A DNA stretch of 64,000 bases from Burkholderiales bacterium. GTDB lineage: Bacteria > Pseudomonadota > Gammaproteobacteria > Burkholderiales > SG8-41. Below are positions 1 to 9,332 of the stretch, one piece after another. Numbering within the stretch: the first letter of the stretch is position 1; each line of letters starts with the position of its first letter. A model generated the notes under the pieces. That model worked only from the letters and a program-made list of their open reading frames with translations, was not told where the DNA came from and searched no databases. A program made the position numbers and the translations under genes. Location: positions 173,630 to 237,629 of the forward strand of contig JAIEPF010000021.1 in NCBI GenBank assembly GCA_019749945.1, given 5' to 3'.

Positions 1-2
1 GG

Positions 3-785
3 AAGGCGTCAATTGCATTCCGCTGGCGCAAAAAAACCGCGCAGGGTGTGCTGGAACCGATCCACCAGGTGCACCGCATCGACCTGCGCGATCTGCAGGG
101 CATCGACGAGCAGAAGGCGCTGGTCGAGCGCAACACCCGCCAGTTTGTCGAAGGCGTGCCGGCGAACAACGTACTGCTGACTGGCGCGCGTGGCACCGGC
201 AAATCGTCGCTGATCAAGGCGCTGCTGAACAAATACGCTGCGCGCGGCCTGCGCCTGATCGAAGTCGAGAAACGCGATCTGACCGACCTGCCGGACATCG
301 TCGAACTGATTCATGCCCGGCCCGAGCGTTACATCCTGTATTGCGATGACCTGTCGTTCGAAGCCGACGAGCCGGGCTACAAGGCGCTGAAGGTGGTGCT
401 CGACGGCTCGGTCGCCGCAGCGTCCGAGAACTGCCTGATTTACGCGACCTCCAACCGTCGCCACCTGATGCCGGAGTTCATGCACGAGAACCTCGAGTAC
501 CAGCATGTCGGCGAGGAAATCCACCCCGGTGAAACCAGCGAGGAAAAGGTGTCGCTGTCGGAACGTTTCGGCCTGTGGGTATCGTTCTATCCCTTCGACC
601 AGGATGAATACCTGCGCATCGTCCGCGTCTGGCTGGAACATTTCAAGGTGCCGGGCGGCAAAAGCGCGGAAGTCGAACACGCCGCGCTGCAATGGGCGCT
701 GATGCGCGGTTCGCGCAGTGGCCGCGTCGCCTGGCAGTTCGCGCGGGACTGGGCGGGCCGCACCCGCCTGGCCCGGCACAAATAA
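3..785 (+). CDS. DUF815-type AAA+ ATPase (5' end outside window)
   Basis: The reading frame is open from the first complete codon at position 3, so the true start lies upstream and the protein is N-terminally truncated here. A Walker A loop (GARGTGKSS, about nt 183-209) is followed by a Walker B-like stretch (ILYCDDLSFE) and the motif ATSNRRHLMPE, an arrangement typical of the DUF815/YifB-neighbour ATPases found beside the Nudix gene in betaproteobacteria. It is expected to be a cytoplasmic P-loop ATPase; its substrate is unknown for the family. A GTG at 48 could serve as a start, but the residues before it (AFRWRKKTAQG) fit the family, so it is probably internal. The stop lies 16 nt before the Nudix gene, suggesting co-transcription. 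Confidence 0.8.
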   Translation, partial: KASIAFRWRKKTAQGVLEPIHQVHRIDLRDLQGIDEQKALVERNTRQFVEGVPANNVLLTGARGTGKSSLIKALLNKYAARGLRLIEVEKRDLTDLPDIVELIHARPERYILYCDDLSFEADEPGYKALKVVLDGSVAAASENCLIYATSNRRHLMPEFMHENLEYQHVGEEIHPGETSEEKVSLSERFGLWVSFYPFDQDEYLRIVRVWLEHFKVPGGKSAEVEHAALQWALMRGSRSGRVAWQFARDWAGRTRLARHK

Positions 786-801
786 GCGCAAGCAAGCGGC
801 A

Positions 802-1752
802 ATGACCGAGCTGCCGCCGCACTCCCGCATCGCGGTAGTTGCCGCGGTGCTGCAGCAAGCCGATGGCCGTTTTTTGCTGGCGCAACGCCCCGCGGGCAAA
901 GCCTATGCCGGTTACTGGGAATTTCCCGGCGGCAAGGTCGAAGAAGGCGAAACGCCTGCAGCCGCCCTGTCGCGCGAATTGCATGAAGAACTCGGCATCG
1001 ACGTCACCGCCGCCTACCCCTGGCACATCCGCGAGTTTGATTATCCGCATGCGGCGGTGCGGCTGCATTTTTTTCGCGTCCGCAACTGGCGCGGCACATT
1101 GCAAAGCCGCGAAGCCCAGGCTTTTTCCTGGCAGCGTCTGGAAGAGATCAATGTTGCGCCGTTGTTGCCGGCCAATGGTCCGATACTCAAGGCGCTGGGC
1201 ATTCCGGAAACCTACGGCATCACCGGTTTCGCGGCGGCCGAATATCCGCTGGCGCTCGGTCTGATCGAAAATGCATTGAAACAGGGCCTGCGCCTGATCC
1301 AGGTCCGCGGCAAGGACTGGCCGCCGGAATTATTCGCACGTTATACCGGCGATATCGTTATGCGCGCCCATGCCTGCGGTGCCCGTGTGCTGGTCAACGC
1401 GGACATCGCGCTGGCGCAACGCAGTGGCGCCGACGGCGTACATCTGACCGCTTTGCAATTGCGCGATTTCACGCAGCGTCCCGATTGCGCGCTGGTCGGC
1501 GCGTCCTGCCACAGCGCGGAGGAGTTGCGCAGGGCGGAAGTGCTGGGTGCCGATTTCGCCGTGCTTGGCCCGGTGCTGCCGACACCGACGCATCCCGATG
1601 CGCTGCCGCTGGGCTGGGCGGGATTGCGGCAGCTGACGATGGATACGCGGATTCCGGTGTTTGCGCTGGGCGGTTTGCGGCGCGGCGACCGTGAGCAGGC
1701 GCTGGTCAGCGGCGCCCACGGCCTGGCCATGGTGCGCGGTGCCTGGATTTAG
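802..1752 (+). CDS. Nudix hydrolase fused to ThiE-like domain (MutT-type)
   Basis: A 316-residue two-domain protein. Residues about 10-130 form a MutT-like Nudix hydrolase with a complete Nudix box at residues 44-66 (G-x5-E-x7-REL-x-EE-x-GI), so it should hydrolyse damaged nucleoside triphosphates such as 8-oxo-dGTP. Residues about 140-310 resemble thiamine phosphate synthase (IQVRGKDWP, ADGVHL, GASCHSAEE, FAVLGPVLPT, FALGG). This fusion is common in beta- and gammaproteobacteria and the ThiE-like half is not known to be an active thiamine enzyme. The ATG at 802 was chosen because it immediately precedes the Nudix fold; upstream codons in the same frame overlap the ATPase gene. It converges with yacG. 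Confidence 0.88.
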   Translation: MTELPPHSRIAVVAAVLQQADGRFLLAQRPAGKAYAGYWEFPGGKVEEGETPAAALSRELHEELGIDVTAAYPWHIREFDYPHAAVRLHFFRVRNWRGTLQSREAQAFSWQRLEEINVAPLLPANGPILKALGIPETYGITGFAAAEYPLALGLIENALKQGLRLIQVRGKDWPPELFARYTGDIVMRAHACGARVLVNADIALAQRSGADGVHLTALQLRDFTQRPDCALVGASCHSAEELRRAEVLGADFAVLGPVLPTPTHPDALPLGWAGLRQLTMDTRIPVFALGGLRRGDREQALVSGAHGLAMVRGAWI

Positions 1753-1770
1753 GCGCGATTCTCGGCTGCC

Positions 1771-1968
1771 TTAGTTCGGTTTTGGCGCGTCGCCCTCGTC
1801 AGGCACTTCCAGCTCGTCGGTTTCCACGACCGGGACGCGATAACGTTCCGTGGCCCAGGCGCCAAGATCAACCATCTTGCAGCGTTCCGAGCAAAAGGGA
1901 CGAAAACGGTTTTCCGGATTCCATTCGATGCCCGTGCCGCAAACAGGGCAGGCGACTGTCTTGGCCAT
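1771..1968 (-). CDS. yacG: DNA gyrase inhibitor YacG, zinc-binding
   Basis: A 65-residue protein with the YacG zinc ribbon: [10 protein letters not shown], then [16 protein letters not shown], giving four cysteine ligands (C-x2-C and C-x3-C). YacG binds GyrB and inhibits DNA gyrase in E. coli. The acidic C-terminal tail ([10 protein letters not shown]) is typical. It ends an operon running pilC-pilD-coaE-zapD-yacG; only three bases separate it from the zapD stop. Length and motifs match the family. Confidence 0.95.
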   Translation of the reverse strand: MAKTVACPVCGTGIEWNPENRFRPFCSERCKMVDLGAWATERYRVPVVETDELEVPDEGDAPKPN

Positions 1969-1971
1969 CGT

Positions 1972-2727
1972 TCAGAGATTGCAGAAGGTCAGTTCGAATT
2001 CAACATCGGTGTCCGATGCCTTGGGACGCTGGATGCCTTCCTGCGTGGTGAAGCGGATGTTCAGCGCGTACTTGTTGGCGCTGATTTCCGGGATGCAGGC
2101 GTAATCACTGGACAGCCGGATGCGCAGCATCTGTGCCAGGCGTCCCGCCATCATCTGCTGGTAGACGCCTTGCTGCGCCGTCTGCAGGGAGGTTTTGCCG
2201 CTTTCGCGCAGCAGGCGCAGCACGATGCTGATCGCGTCGCGGGTCGGCAGAAACGGCGCCAGCCATTGTTGCAGGTCGTGGCGTCGGGTCTCCGCGCTCT
2301 GCTGCAGCCAGTAATGGTAGGAGGGCAGATCGAAGCCGCATACGCCGCCGGGGATCCCGGTGCGCTGCTTGATGCTCATCAACCAGTCGTTTTCACGCAG
2401 CTCCTGGCCGACCTTGCCCGAGGCCTGAAACAGGCGCGAGGACGCCTGGTCGATCTGCCACAACACATTGTCCAGCGCTTCTTCGGAAATATCGGGGTTG
2501 TCGCGCAGCGCGTCCAGGGTTTGCTTCTGCCGTTCCAGTTCCTGCAGCAGATCCGATTTGAGGTCGGCACGGCTGGCGACTTCGAGGATTTCGAAAATCA
2601 GCAGCAGTGCGGAGTGGTGTTCAGGACCGTCGTTGCGGCCCAGGAAATAATCGGTGCGCTCGAAAAGATGTTCGAGGCGCAGCAGAGTGCGCACGCGTTC
2701 GCTCAGGGGATGCTCGTAGACAATCAC
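1972..2727 (-). CDS. zapD: Cell division protein ZapD
   Basis: A 251-residue protein with the family start (VIVYEHPLSERVRTLLRLEHLF) and the characteristic WLMSIKQRTGIPGG and DLPSYHYWLQ segments. ZapD (formerly YacF) cross-links FtsZ filaments at the division ring in the cytoplasm. Translation appears to start at GTG 2727, because the conserved N-terminus begins there and no ATG is available upstream. It sits between coaE and yacG, its normal neighbours in betaproteobacteria. The 100-base gap to coaE is the largest inside this group and could hold an internal promoter, though none is clear. Confidence 0.95.
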   Translation of the reverse strand: MIVYEHPLSERVRTLLRLEHLFERTDYFLGRNDGPEHHSALLLIFEILEVASRADLKSDLLQELERQKQTLDALRDNPDISEEALDNVLWQIDQASSRLFQASGKVGQELRENDWLMSIKQRTGIPGGVCGFDLPSYHYWLQQSAETRRHDLQQWLAPFLPTRDAISIVLRLLRESGKTSLQTAQQGVYQQMMAGRLAQMLRIRLSSDYACIPEISANKYALNIRFTTQEGIQRPKASDTDVEFELTFCNL

Positions 2728-2827
2728 GTCTGGTGCGCCCGATGTCGATATGATGAAATTGAAATCCGGTTGCCGGAGTATCGGACAAAACCCAGAAAAA
2801 ATAAAGGCTTAATGACCCTGCCGCCGC

Positions 2828-3451
2828 TTATTCGCGGGCGCCGCTTGCGGCGCCGGCCGCCAGTTGCAGGTACTGCTGGTGCAGCGCTGCGACCTGCCCG
2901 CGCAACCGTGCGATGTCGCCGTCATTGTGGATCACATCATCGGCGCCGGCCAGACGTTGCTGGCGCGGCAACTGCGCGGCCATGATGGCGCGTACTGCAT
3001 CAGCGCTCAGGTTGCTGCGCTGCATCGCGCGGCTGATCTGCAGCGACTCATCGCAGTCGATCACCAGCACGCGCCGGATCAGGTCGCGATAACCGCCGGT
3101 TTCTAGCAGCAGGGGCACCACCAGCAGTACATACGGCGCAGAAGATGCTGTGACGCGGCTGCGCGCGAGTTCGCGGATGCGCGGATGCAGCAGGGTTTCC
3201 AGCTGTTTGCGCGCCTCGGGTTTTTCGAACACCAGCCGGCGCATCACGGCGCGATCAAGGCTGCCGTCTGCGGCCATCGCTGCGGCACCGAAGGCCGCGG
3301 TGATCTCCGGCATCGCGCTGCCGCCCGCGGCGGTGATTTCATGGGAGATGTCGTCGGTATCGACCACGCCTGCGCCCAGTTCAGCGAACAGCGCGGCGGC
3401 GCGCGACTTGCCGGAGCCGATGCCGCCGGTGACGCCGACGCAGTACGGCAT
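2828..3451 (-). CDS. coaE: Dephospho-CoA kinase
   Basis: A 207-residue P-loop kinase catalysing the last step of coenzyme A synthesis, ATP-dependent phosphorylation of dephospho-CoA. The N-terminus carries VGVTGGIGSGKS (Walker A), followed by VVDTDDISHE, HPRIRELA, VPLLLETG and VIDCDES, all family signatures. Length is normal (about 200). The start ATG at 3451 lies three bases after the pilD stop, so the two genes are translationally close. The pilD-coaE-zapD-yacG order is standard for the group. Confidence 0.96.
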   Translation of the reverse strand: MPYCVGVTGGIGSGKSRAAALFAELGAGVVDTDDISHEITAAGGSAMPEITAAFGAAAMAADGSLDRAVMRRLVFEKPEARKQLETLLHPRIRELARSRVTASSAPYVLLVVPLLLETGGYRDLIRRVLVIDCDESLQISRAMQRSNLSADAVRAIMAAQLPRQQRLAGADDVIHNDGDIARLRGQVAALHQQYLQLAAGAASGARE

Positions 3452-3454
3452 GGC

Positions 3455-4297
3455 TCAGAGCGGGCCGAACCAGGCCCGGGTCAGGGCGGGGCCGTGCAAC
3501 AGCGCGATCATGCCGGCGATGGCCAGGTATGGGCCGAAGGGGATCGGCACGCTGCGGCCGCGACCGGCAAACACGATCAGGCTGATGCCGATGGCCGCGC
3601 CGACCAGCGATGACAACAGGATGGTCAGCGGCAGCATCTGCCAGCCGAGCCAGGCGCCGATGGCGGCGAGCAGCTTGAAGTCGCCGTAGCCCATGCCTTC
3701 CTTGCCGGTGGCCCACTTGAATATCCAGTACACGCCCCACAGCGACAGATAACCCGCCGCGGCCCCGATCACGGCGCCGGGCAGCGGCGCGTAGGTGCCG
3801 CTGATGTTGAACAGCAGGCCCAGCCACAACAGCGGCAGGGTGATGCTGTCCGGCAGGTAGAAGGTGTCGAGGTCAATGAATGTCAGTGCGATCATCGCCC
3901 AGGTGAACAGCAGCGCTCCAGCCGCGGCCATGCCGAAACCGAAATGCCAGGCGACGTAGGCGGAGAGCGCGGCGGTCAGTGCCTCCACAGCCGGATAACG
4001 CGGGGAAATGGGCGCGCCGCAGCCGGCACACCTGCCGCGCAACACCAGCCAGCTCAGCAGCGGGATGTTCTCGAACGCGGCAATCGGACGTTTGCACGCA
4101 GGGCAGGCCGAACGCGGCACGACCAGATTGTAAGGGGCTGCGGCGGGGGGTGCCTGACCTGAGAGTTCGGCGCATTCCGCCTGCCACTGCCGCTCCATCA
4201 TTTTCGGCAGGCGATAGATGACCACATTTAGGAAGCTGCCGACGCATACCCCCAGCAGGGCTGCGCCAAGGGCAAAAATCAGGGGATTTGACAGCAT
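3455..4297 (-). CDS. pilD: Prepilin peptidase / N-methyltransferase PilD
   Basis: A polytopic inner membrane aspartyl protease of 280 residues that cleaves and N-methylates type IV prepilins. The N-terminal part holds two C-x2-C pairs (ACPACKRP and CAGCGAPIS), which mark the bifunctional methylating form. The two catalytic aspartate motifs are visible as FIDLDTFYLPD and GYGDFKL. About eight hydrophobic segments are present. ATG 4297 is preferred over an upstream TTG at 4306; neither has a strong ribosome site. It follows pilC after 92 bases. Confidence 0.94.
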   Translation of the reverse strand: MLSNPLIFALGAALLGVCVGSFLNVVIYRLPKMMERQWQAECAELSGQAPPAAAPYNLVVPRSACPACKRPIAAFENIPLLSWLVLRGRCAGCGAPISPRYPAVEALTAALSAYVAWHFGFGMAAAGALLFTWAMIALTFIDLDTFYLPDSITLPLLWLGLLFNISGTYAPLPGAVIGAAAGYLSLWGVYWIFKWATGKEGMGYGDFKLLAAIGAWLGWQMLPLTILLSSLVGAAIGISLIVFAGRGRSVPIPFGPYLAIAGMIALLHGPALTRAWFGPL

Positions 4298-4389
4298 GAT
4301 CAGCAATCAGCAGAACGGACGGCATCAGTACCGCAACCGCGCCCGGCTGCGCAAACCGTGCGCGGCACCGGGCAGCGTGCAGGAGGGGG

Positions 4390-5628
4390 CTATACCGCGG
4401 ATCCGAGCTTGAAGATCGGCAGATACATGGCGATCACCATGCCGCCGATCAGCGTACCCAGTACCACCATGATCATCGGTTCCATCAGGCTGGCCAGCGC
4501 TTCCACGGTGTCATCGACTTCCTGCTCGAAGAAGTCGGCGACCTTGCCGAGCATTGCGTCCAGCGAACCGGCTTCCTCGCCGATCATCACCATCTGGATC
4601 ACCATGCTCGGGAAGACCTCGGTGCCCTGCATCGATGAGGTGAGACTGGAGCCGGTGGAGACCTCGGACTGGATTTTTTTGGTGGCGACATAGTAGACAT
4701 AGTTGCCGGAGGCGCCCGCGACGGAGCCCAGTGCATCGACCAGCGGAACGCCGGCGGCAAACATCGTCGACAGCGTACGCGTCCAGCGCGCGATCGACGA
4801 TTTGCGGATCAGGTCGCCGAAAATCGGGATCTTCAGCGTCAGGCGATCCATGAACATCTGCATTTTCTCCGAGCGTTTCCAGGTCCAGAAGAATGCCCAG
4901 ATTGCAGCGCCGCTGCCGCCGAACAGGATGAACCAGTTGGCGACGACGAAGTCGGACATGGCCATCACGATCAATGTCGGCGTCGGCAGGTCGGCGCCGA
5001 AACTCTTGAACACTTCCTTGAAAGCCGGAATCACAAAAATCATGATGATCGCGGTGATCACCACGGCGACCACGATGATGGCGATCGGATAGAACAGCGC
5101 CGACTTGATCTTGGCCTTGATGGCGAGGATTTTTTCCTTGTAGGTGGCGAGCCGGTCGAGCAGGCTTTCCAGGATACCGGCGGCTTCGCCGGCACCAACC
5201 AGATTGCAGAACAGCGCATCAAAGTGCAGCGGGTGTTTTTCGAATGCCTGTTTCAGGCTCATGCCGGTTTCGACGTCGGATTTGATCGTCATCAGCAGGC
5301 GCGCGACCGCCGGGTTGCTGTGGCCCTTGCCGACGATGTCGAAGGCCTGCAGCAGCGGCACGCCGGATTTCATCATCGTTGCGAGCTGGCGGGTGAACAG
5401 CGTGATGTCCTTTTCGGAGACCGAGCCGCCGCGGCCCAAGCGCTGTTTTTTGACCTCAACGATCTTGATGCCCTGCCGCCGCAGCGTGGCGTTGACCTGC
5501 GCCTCGCCGCTGGCCTGCATCTCGCCGCGCACCGTTTTTCCCGCGCGGTCCTGACCGACCCAGCGAAAGGTGTATTCAGCAATTTCTGTTTTTTCTGATT
5601 TGCGTGCGGCAGCGGCTGCGGTTGCCAT
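4390..5628 (-). CDS. pilC: Type IV pilus inner membrane platform protein PilC
   Basis: A 412-residue GspF-family protein with two T2SF domains (about residues 80-205 and 285-405), each ending in hydrophobic helices. Diagnostic segments are FTRQLATMMKSGVPLLQAFD, CNLVGAGEAAGILE and GEEAGSLDAMLGKVA. PilC anchors the PilB/PilT motors at the pilus base in the inner membrane. The ATG at 5628 is preceded by a clear GGAGGT ribosome site. The pilB motor ATPase normally found upstream is absent; the next gene upstream is a CorB/CorC-type protein. Confidence 0.95.
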   Translation of the reverse strand: MATAAAAARKSEKTEIAEYTFRWVGQDRAGKTVRGEMQASGEAQVNATLRRQGIKIVEVKKQRLGRGGSVSEKDITLFTRQLATMMKSGVPLLQAFDIVGKGHSNPAVARLLMTIKSDVETGMSLKQAFEKHPLHFDALFCNLVGAGEAAGILESLLDRLATYKEKILAIKAKIKSALFYPIAIIVVAVVITAIIMIFVIPAFKEVFKSFGADLPTPTLIVMAMSDFVVANWFILFGGSGAAIWAFFWTWKRSEKMQMFMDRLTLKIPIFGDLIRKSSIARWTRTLSTMFAAGVPLVDALGSVAGASGNYVYYVATKKIQSEVSTGSSLTSSMQGTEVFPSMVIQMVMIGEEAGSLDAMLGKVADFFEQEVDDTVEALASLMEPMIMVVLGTLIGGMVIAMYLPIFKLGSAV

Positions 5629-5731
5629 GGCTGACCTCCAAAATACTTCGATGAACCAATAGCTTACGATCGGTTATTGCCGGAATGATGCCTTTCCTGC
5701 GCGGCGTTGTAAAGGTTAAACCGCACAGCGC

Positions 5732-7027
5732 TTATGGCCGTGTCGGCGCGTATACCCGCACGCTTTTGATGACCCGATCCTGGGTCTGGACGATCTCCAG
5801 CGGGTGTCCGGCGATGCGCACACTGGTATTGGGCTCCGGAATGTCCTGCAGGTGCTCCAGGATCAGCCCGTTCAGGGTTTTCGGACCGTCCAGCGGGAAG
5901 CTGAAGCCGAGTTTGCGGTTCAATTCGCGCAACAGCGTGCTGCCCTCGATGACATAACTGCCGTCAGGCTGCCGGTGCAGGCCGCGGGCCATCAGCGGCG
6001 ACTGGGTGGTGAACTCGCCGATGATTTCCTCGAGAATATCGTCGAGGCTGACCAATCCCATGATTTCGCCGTACTCGTCCACCACCAGGCTGACGCGATC
6101 CTCGTGTTCCTGGAAATTCTGGATCTGCGCGAGCAACGGGGTTGCGGAAGGCACAAAGTAGGGCTCGCGGATCATCTCACGCAGGCTGGCATGCGTCAGT
6201 TCTTCGCGCTGGATCAGCGTCAGCGCGTGGCGCACCCGCAGCGTGCCGATCACATTGTCCAGCTGATCCTGGTACACCACCAGGCGGCGGTGATGCGCCG
6301 TCGAGATCTGTTGCGCCAGTTCCTCCAGCGGCAGGTCGAGATTCAGACTTTCGATCTGGTTGCGCGGCACCATCACGTCATCGACGGTGATCGCGCCGAG
6401 TTCGAGCAGGTTGAGCAGCACCGTGGCGTGTTTTTTCGGCAGTACATTGGAGGACTCGAGCACGATGGTGCGGATTTCATCGATCGACAGCGGCTGCGGA
6501 CCGGATTCCTGGGGTTGCAGGCGCAGCAGGCGCAGCGCAAGGCCGAGGACTGCGTCGGTGGAAATCGTCAGCAGATGAACGAAGGGTGCGGTGATGAAGG
6601 CCAGCCCGCGCATCGGCCAAGACACATAACGTGAAATGTTTTCAGCACTGTGCTGGCCGAGGCGTTTGGGCACGATTTCGCCGATGACAATGGAGACATA
6701 AGTCACGCCGACCACCACGATCGCGGTGGCCACAATGTTGCTCGGCTTCTGCTCGATGCCCTGCGTCTGCAGCCATACCGCGAACGGTTCGGCGAGGATG
6801 GCTTCGCCGACGATGCCGTTCAGCAGGCCGATGGAGGTGATGCCGATCTGCACCGTCGACAGAAAGCGTGTCGGCTCCGCGCTGAGTTTGACTGCGGCTG
6901 CGGCGAGTTTGTCGCCGCGTTGAGCGAGGGTGGCCAGTTTCGACTGGCGCGCGGTCAGCAGTGCGACTTCGGACATCGCAAAAGCGCCGTTGAGCAGGAT
7001 CAGGCAGGCGAGTATCAGCACTTCCAT
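5732..7027 (-). CDS. CNNM/CorB-CorC type transmembrane CBS protein (HlyC/CorC family)
   Basis: A 431-residue membrane protein. The first about 190 residues are a DUF21/CNNM transmembrane module (LILACLILLNGAFAMSEVALL, then a VSIVIGEIVPKRLGQ motif). Two CBS domains follow (MVPRNQIESLNLD and FVPSATPLLAQIQNFQ) and a C-terminal CorC_HlyC domain (YVIEGSTLLRELNRKLG). The family takes part in divalent cation (Mg2+/Co2+) efflux or homeostasis; the old hemolysin name is misleading. The ATG at 7027 has a GAGGTG ribosome site. It is separated from pilC by about 100 bases and from the CcsA-like gene by 58, all on the same strand. Confidence 0.9.
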   Translation of the reverse strand: MEVLILACLILLNGAFAMSEVALLTARQSKLATLAQRGDKLAAAAVKLSAEPTRFLSTVQIGITSIGLLNGIVGEAILAEPFAVWLQTQGIEQKPSNIVATAIVVVGVTYVSIVIGEIVPKRLGQHSAENISRYVSWPMRGLAFITAPFVHLLTISTDAVLGLALRLLRLQPQESGPQPLSIDEIRTIVLESSNVLPKKHATVLLNLLELGAITVDDVMVPRNQIESLNLDLPLEELAQQISTAHHRRLVVYQDQLDNVIGTLRVRHALTLIQREELTHASLREMIREPYFVPSATPLLAQIQNFQEHEDRVSLVVDEYGEIMGLVSLDDILEEIIGEFTTQSPLMARGLHRQPDGSYVIEGSTLLRELNRKLGFSFPLDGPKTLNGLILEHLQDIPEPNTSVRIAGHPLEIVQTQDRVIKSVRVYAPTRP

Positions 7028-7085
7028 GAGAGCACCTCAAAAAATCGACAGCGGCTGTTTTCCGCCGCAAAACAACGAAAAGCGG

Positions 7086-7913
7086 TCAGCCCCGGCCGAG
7101 CAGCACTTCGACGACGAATTTGCTGCCGAGGTAGGCCAGCACCAGCATCAGGAAGCCGGTGAGCGTCCAGCGCACGGCGACACGCCCGCGCCAGCCGTGG
7201 AAATGCCGGCCGAACAGCAGCGCGCCGAACACAATCCACGACACGATGCCGAAAACGGTCTTGTGATTGAGGCGGGCCGCCTTGCCGAACAGTTCTTCCG
7301 AAAACACCACGCCGCTGGCCAGCGTCAGCGACAGCATGATGAAACCCGCCCAGATGATGCGGAACAGCAGGGTCTCCATGGTCAGCAGCGGCGGCAGTTT
7401 TTGCAGTCCGGCGGGCAGCGCGCCGCGGTGCAGACGGCGTTCAAGCATGGCCATCAGCAGCACATGCAGCGAGGCGATGGTGAACAGGCTGTAGGCGAGC
7501 ATTGAAATCAGCACATGCAGTTTGAACGCCAGCAATTCGGTATTCGGCAGCGGTCGCGCCGCCGGGAACAGCGCCGGCAGGAATGCCGCCACGGCCGCCA
7601 CCGGCATGATCAGTGCCTGCAGACCTTCAAGGCGGTAGAACAGGCTGCCCAGCCAGTAGATCAGCACGGTCAGCCAGAGGATCGCCGAAATGGCGTCGCC
7701 GACGCCGATGCGCAGGGCATTGCCCGCGAGCATGGTGCCGAACAATACGGCGGCATGTACGCCGAGCGCGGTCAGCACTCCCGCGCGTTCAATGGTGAGA
7801 GGCGGGGCCGCGACCGGCGCGGCCGCAGCGACAGACCAGTGCAGCCGCCAGAAGTAGACCGTCATCGCCGCATACAGAAGCGCGCTGATCAGATACGGTA
7901 AAATGCCCTGCAT
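7086..7913 (-). CDS. CcsA/YpjD-type cytochrome c assembly membrane protein
   Basis: A 275-residue polytopic membrane protein (about eight hydrophobic helices) with LAFKLHVLISMLAYSLFTIASLHVLL and LNHKTVFGIVSWIVFG, which contain the conserved histidines of the CcsA/CcmC/YpjD superfamily. It probably handles haem at the membrane for cytochrome c biogenesis, although stand-alone YpjD-type copies next to ffh have no settled role. The frame remains open further upstream, but ATG 7913 gives the normal N-terminus and a divergent arrangement with ffh (41-base gap). This ccsA-ffh divergence is common in betaproteobacteria. Confidence 0.88.
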   Translation of the reverse strand: MQGILPYLISALLYAAMTVYFWRLHWSVAAAAPVAAPPLTIERAGVLTALGVHAAVLFGTMLAGNALRIGVGDAISAILWLTVLIYWLGSLFYRLEGLQALIMPVAAVAAFLPALFPAARPLPNTELLAFKLHVLISMLAYSLFTIASLHVLLMAMLERRLHRGALPAGLQKLPPLLTMETLLFRIIWAGFIMLSLTLASGVVFSEELFGKAARLNHKTVFGIVSWIVFGALLFGRHFHGWRGRVAVRWTLTGFLMLVLAYLGSKFVVEVLLGRG

Positions 7914-7953
7914 AGTCTTCAAGTTTACCCGAACGCACCCACCACCACATTCC

Positions 7954-9306
7954 ATGTTTGACAACCTCACCGGGCGGCTGTCGCGCGTCGTCAAGACGCT
8001 GCGTGGCGAAGCACGCCTCAGCGAAACCAACATCCAGGATGCCCTGCGCGAAGTGCGCATGGCCTTGCTCGAAGCCGATGTGGCGCTGCCGGTGGTCAAG
8101 GTGTTCATCGACAGCATCCGCACCAAAGCGGTGGGCGAGGAGGTTGTCGGCAGTCTGACGCCGGGCCAGGCGCTGGTCGGTGTTGTGCACCGCGAGCTGG
8201 TGGCGCTGATGGGCGAGCACAGCGAATCGCTCAATCTTGCCGCGCAGCCGCCGGCGGTGATCCTGATGGCCGGCCTGCAGGGCGCCGGGAAAACCACCAC
8301 TGCCGGCAAACTTGCGCGATGGCTGCGCACGGAGCAGCGCAAAAAAGTGCTGCTGGTGAGCTGTGACGTCTATCGTCCGGCTGCCATCGAACAGCTCAAG
8401 GTGCTGGCGGGACAGGTCGAGGCGGATTTTTATCCGGCCGGTGCCGGTGAGAAGCCGGTGGACATCGCCAAACGCGCTCTGGAATACGCGCGCACCCATT
8501 ACCATGAAGTGCTGATCGTCGATACCGCGGGTCGTCTCGCGATTGACGCAGCGATGATGCAGGAAATCCGCGAGATACACGCTGCGCTGAATCCGGTCGA
8601 AACACTGTTCGTTGTCGACGCAATGCAGGGCCAGGATGCAGTCAATGTTGCCAAGGCGTTCGGCGAAGCGCTGCCGCTGACGGGCGTCATCCTGACCAAG
8701 CTTGACGGCGATGCGCGTGGCGGTGCTGCGCTTTCGGTGCGTCATGTTACCGGCAAACCGATCAAGTTTGCCGGCACCGGCGAGAAGCTGACAGGGCTTG
8801 AGGCCTTCCATCCCGACCGCATGGCCTCGCGCATCCTCGGCATGGGTGACGTGTTGTCGCTGATCGAGGATGTGCAGAAATCGGTCAATATCGAGGAGGC
8901 GGAAAAACTCGCGCGCAAGGTCAAGACCGGCAAAGGTTTTGATCTGGAGGATTTCAAGCAGCAGGTGACTCAGATGCGCAAGATGGGCGGCATCAGCGCG
9001 CTGATGGACAAGTTGCCGGCGCAACTGGCACAGGCGGCACAGGCCGCGCCACAGATGGAAGACAAGACCATCCGGCGGCTGGAAGGCATCATCAATGCGA
9101 TGACGCCGCTGGAGCGCGCCAAACCCGAACTGCTCAAGGCTTCGCGCAAACGCCGCATCGCCGCCGGCGCAGGCGTCAGCGTGCAGGAAGTCAACCGCCT
9201 GCTCGCCCAGTTCGAGCAGACGCAGAAAATGATGAAAATGGTCGCCAAGGGCGGCATGGCGAAAATGATGCGCAACATGAAGGGCATGTTCCCGGGCATG
9301 CGCTGA
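7954..9306 (+). CDS. ffh: Signal recognition particle protein Ffh (SRP54)
   Basis: A 450-residue GTPase that binds 4.5S RNA and signal sequences and delivers ribosomes to FtsY. The NG domain shows LQGAGKTTTAGKLA (G1), DTAGR (G3) and TKLDGDARGG (G4 and motif IV). The methionine-rich M domain is at the C-terminus (QKMMKMVAKGGMAKMMRNMKG), about residues 330-450. ATG 7954 (MFDNLTGRLS) is the family start; a TTG/GTG-type extension upstream was rejected. It diverges from the CcsA-like gene. Confidence 0.97.
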   Translation: MFDNLTGRLSRVVKTLRGEARLSETNIQDALREVRMALLEADVALPVVKVFIDSIRTKAVGEEVVGSLTPGQALVGVVHRELVALMGEHSESLNLAAQPPAVILMAGLQGAGKTTTAGKLARWLRTEQRKKVLLVSCDVYRPAAIEQLKVLAGQVEADFYPAGAGEKPVDIAKRALEYARTHYHEVLIVDTAGRLAIDAAMMQEIREIHAALNPVETLFVVDAMQGQDAVNVAKAFGEALPLTGVILTKLDGDARGGAALSVRHVTGKPIKFAGTGEKLTGLEAFHPDRMASRILGMGDVLSLIEDVQKSVNIEEAEKLARKVKTGKGFDLEDFKQQVTQMRKMGGISALMDKLPAQLAQAAQAAPQMEDKTIRRLEGIINAMTPLERAKPELLKASRKRRIAAGAGVSVQEVNRLLAQFEQTQKMMKMVAKGGMAKMMRNMKGMFPGMR

Positions 9307-9332
9307 GCAGGTCCGCGCCCTTTTTCGCGCCG

